From JASJAR01 sp039198225 (GTDB lineage: Bacteria; Pseudomonadota; Alphaproteobacteria; Rhodobacterales; Rhodobacteraceae): a stretch of 64,000 nt of DNA. Where the stretch lies: assembly GCA_039198225.1 (NCBI GenBank), contig JBCCTQ010000008.1, forward strand, positions 62,001-126,000, given 5' to 3'. The number at the start of each line of letters is the position of its first letter. Position 1 is the stretch's first letter. This document shows positions 62,800 to 64,000 of the stretch, piece by piece. The position numbers and the translations under genes were made by a program. Under the pieces are notes generated by a model. It had not been told where the DNA came from, did not search any database, and saw only the letters and a program-made list of their open reading frames with translations.

Positions 62800-64000
62800 C
62801 GCTTGAAAACGAAGGACGCGCGCGGAGCCGAAGACGGCGCGGTCGGGGCGGAGAGGGGGCCGAGGCCAAAGCGCCCGAGCGCCGGGTCGACTACCGCCAG
62901 CTCCGCAATCCCTTCCCTTTGATGGAAGTCTTTCCGGCCGAAGAGGTCGAGGACATCCATCAAAGCGCCCTCCGGATCCTTGAAGAGCTCGGCTTGCGCG
63001 TCCTTCTGCCCGAAGCCCGCGCGATTTTTGCCACGGCCGGGGCGCGGGTCGAGGACGACATGGTCTTTGTTGGCCGAGACATCGTCGAGGCGAGCATTGC
63101 TACCGCGCCCAGGTCGATCACCTGCCGGGCCGGCGCGCGCGACCGGGACGTTGTTCTCGAACTCGGCAACCTCGTCTTTCAGGCCGGTGCTGGCGCGCCC
63201 CACGCGACCGATCTGGTACGCGGCCGACGGCCGGGTTCGGCCGAGGATTACATCGAATATCTCCAGCTTACCCAGCATTTTGACGTCTTCCAGATGGTGT
63301 CGCCCCAGGTCGAACCCCAGGACGTGCCAACCCATCTCCGCCACTATTTTACGACTGAAGCCCAGCTCACCTGGTCCGACAAATTCCCTTTCACCTTCTC
63401 CCGCGGCACGCCCCAGGTGATGGATTGCTTTGAGATGCTCCGGGACTTTCGCGGATTGTCGGACGCGGCGTTTTCCGCCGCGCCCCACACTTACACAATC
63501 ATCAACACCACAAGCCCCCGCACATTGGACATCGCCATGGCTCAGGGGCTCATCGACTTTGCGCGCCATGGGCAATTGTCGATCGTGACGCCCTTCACAC
63601 TTATGGGGGCCATGGCGCCCATCACGGTGGCCGGTGCGATTACGCTCAGCCATGCCGAGGCGCTTCTGGCGATCACGCTCACCCAGCTCACAAAGCCGGG
63701 CGCGCCGATCTGCTACGGCACGTTCACGTCCAATGTCGACATGAAGTCCGGCGCGCCCGCCTTTGGCACGCCGTCCCATTTCCAGGCCTCGTTGGCGGCC
63801 GGTCAAATGGCGCGAAAGATCGGCTTGCCCTGGCGAAGCGCGGCGGGTTCGGCGTCAAACATGAACGATGTCCAAGCGGCCAATGAGAACCAGCTGGGCC
63901 TTTGGGGGTGTTTGATGGCCGGGGCGACGGTGGTGATCCATGCGGGCGGGTGGCTCGAAGGCGGGCTGACGGTGTCCTATGAAAAGCTGGTGACCGATGC
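62796..64000 (+). CDS. Trimethylamine methyltransferase (MttB) family protein, non-pyrrolysine (partial)
   Basis: The first 401 codons of an MttB-superfamily protein; the 3' end is beyond the window. After an arginine-rich N-terminus (residues 8-19), the family sequence runs from PFPLMEVFPAEEVEDIHQSA (39-58) to the window edge. No in-frame TAG is found, so it is not a pyrrolysine-type trimethylamine methyltransferase; non-pyrrolysine members include glycine-betaine methyltransferases that feed a corrinoid protein. It is translationally coupled to the FAD/GcvT oxidoreductase. No corrinoid protein is visible before the window ends. Confidence 0.9.
   Translation, partial: MTLENEGRARSRRRRGRGGEGAEAKAPERRVDYRQLRNPFPLMEVFPAEEVEDIHQSALRILEELGLRVLLPEARAIFATAGARVEDDMVFVGRDIVEASIATAPRSITCRAGARDRDVVLELGNLVFQAGAGAPHATDLVRGRRPGSAEDYIEYLQLTQHFDVFQMVSPQVEPQDVPTHLRHYFTTEAQLTWSDKFPFTFSRGTPQVMDCFEMLRDFRGLSDAAFSAAPHTYTIINTTSPRTLDIAMAQGLIDFARHGQLSIVTPFTLMGAMAPITVAGAITLSHAEALLAITLTQLTKPGAPICYGTFTSNVDMKSGAPAFGTPSHFQASLAAGQMARKIGLPWRSAAGSASNMNDVQAANENQLGLWGCLMAGATVVIHAGGWLEGGLTVSYEKLVTD

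Noticed and set aside
62796..64000. Pyrrolysine (amber) codon in the MttB-like gene
   Set aside because: No in-frame TAG occurs in the 401 codons visible, and no pyrrolysine genes are in the window.
1..64000. CRISPR arrays, tRNA/rRNA genes, insertion sequences, prophage genes
   Set aside because: I saw no spaced direct repeats, no cloverleaf or rRNA sequence, no transposase or integrase, and no composition break pointing to a mobile element. A covariance or profile search would settle weak cases.

Overview
This window is a gene-dense, high-GC alphaproteobacterial chromosome segment, most likely from the Rhodobacterales. The support is gene content and order: a regB-senC-regA redox cluster beside ahcY, an AddAB nuclease pair next to trxA, hemD-mic60-hemY, MnmG beginning MFHVKH over a parS site, and DUF2853 and Hsp33/Nudix neighbours. 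I see no tRNA, rRNA, CRISPR array, prophage or insertion sequence. Genes are packed with 4-bp ATGA junctions, and most convergent pairs overlap at their stop codons.

Layout. 1-4 kb: hslO, a CoA-type Nudix hydrolase, cca and an ABC exporter (cut by the window edge) on the minus strand. 4-11 kb: a PP2C-type response regulator with a divergent Hpt protein, argG, a sulfotransferase-like gene, exported msrA and a malic enzyme (maeB). 11-18 kb: mutS, hrcA-grpE, rph-rdgB-hemW. 18-25 kb: a minus-strand run rho-mnmE-mnmG-rsmG-parA-parB with two perfect parS sites. 24.68-25.21 kb: an AT-rich gene-free region flanked by divergent operons, the best candidate for the chromosomal replication origin. 25-34 kb: maf-aroE-coaE-dnaQ on the plus strand, then secB, fxsA, a Tim44-domain gene, mltA, smr, an MFS transporter and hslVU. 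34-44 kb: a minus-strand unit PAS-protein, tsaE, murU-like, addB, addA, trxA, closed by a clear intrinsic terminator and preceded by a perfect CtrA-type box.

44-50 kb holds regB, senC and regA (redox control of respiration and energy metabolism), an HD phosphohydrolase, a small exported protein, ahcY and a DUF2853 gene. 50-56 kb holds a DM13 protein, EVE and YciI proteins, tsaD, hemD, an alphaproteobacterial Mic60 and hemY. 56-64 kb is accessory metabolism: a LysR regulator divergent from a short-chain dehydrogenase, a second dehydrogenase, an EEP-fold phosphohydrolase, and an operon joining an 802-residue FAD/GcvT-type methylamine oxidoreductase to a trimethylamine-methyltransferase-like gene without an amber codon, cut by the window end.

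Most of the window is conserved housekeeping content. The parts worth a second look are the putative origin with parS sites built into the 5' ends of mnmG and rsmG, the CtrA box in front of a PAS/DNA-repair unit, an 11-residue repeat in Mic60, genes I expected from related genomes but did not find (amgK, hemC, gpsA), and the FAD/GcvT plus MttB-like demethylation pair with its short leader. I found no clear evidence for a wholly new system.
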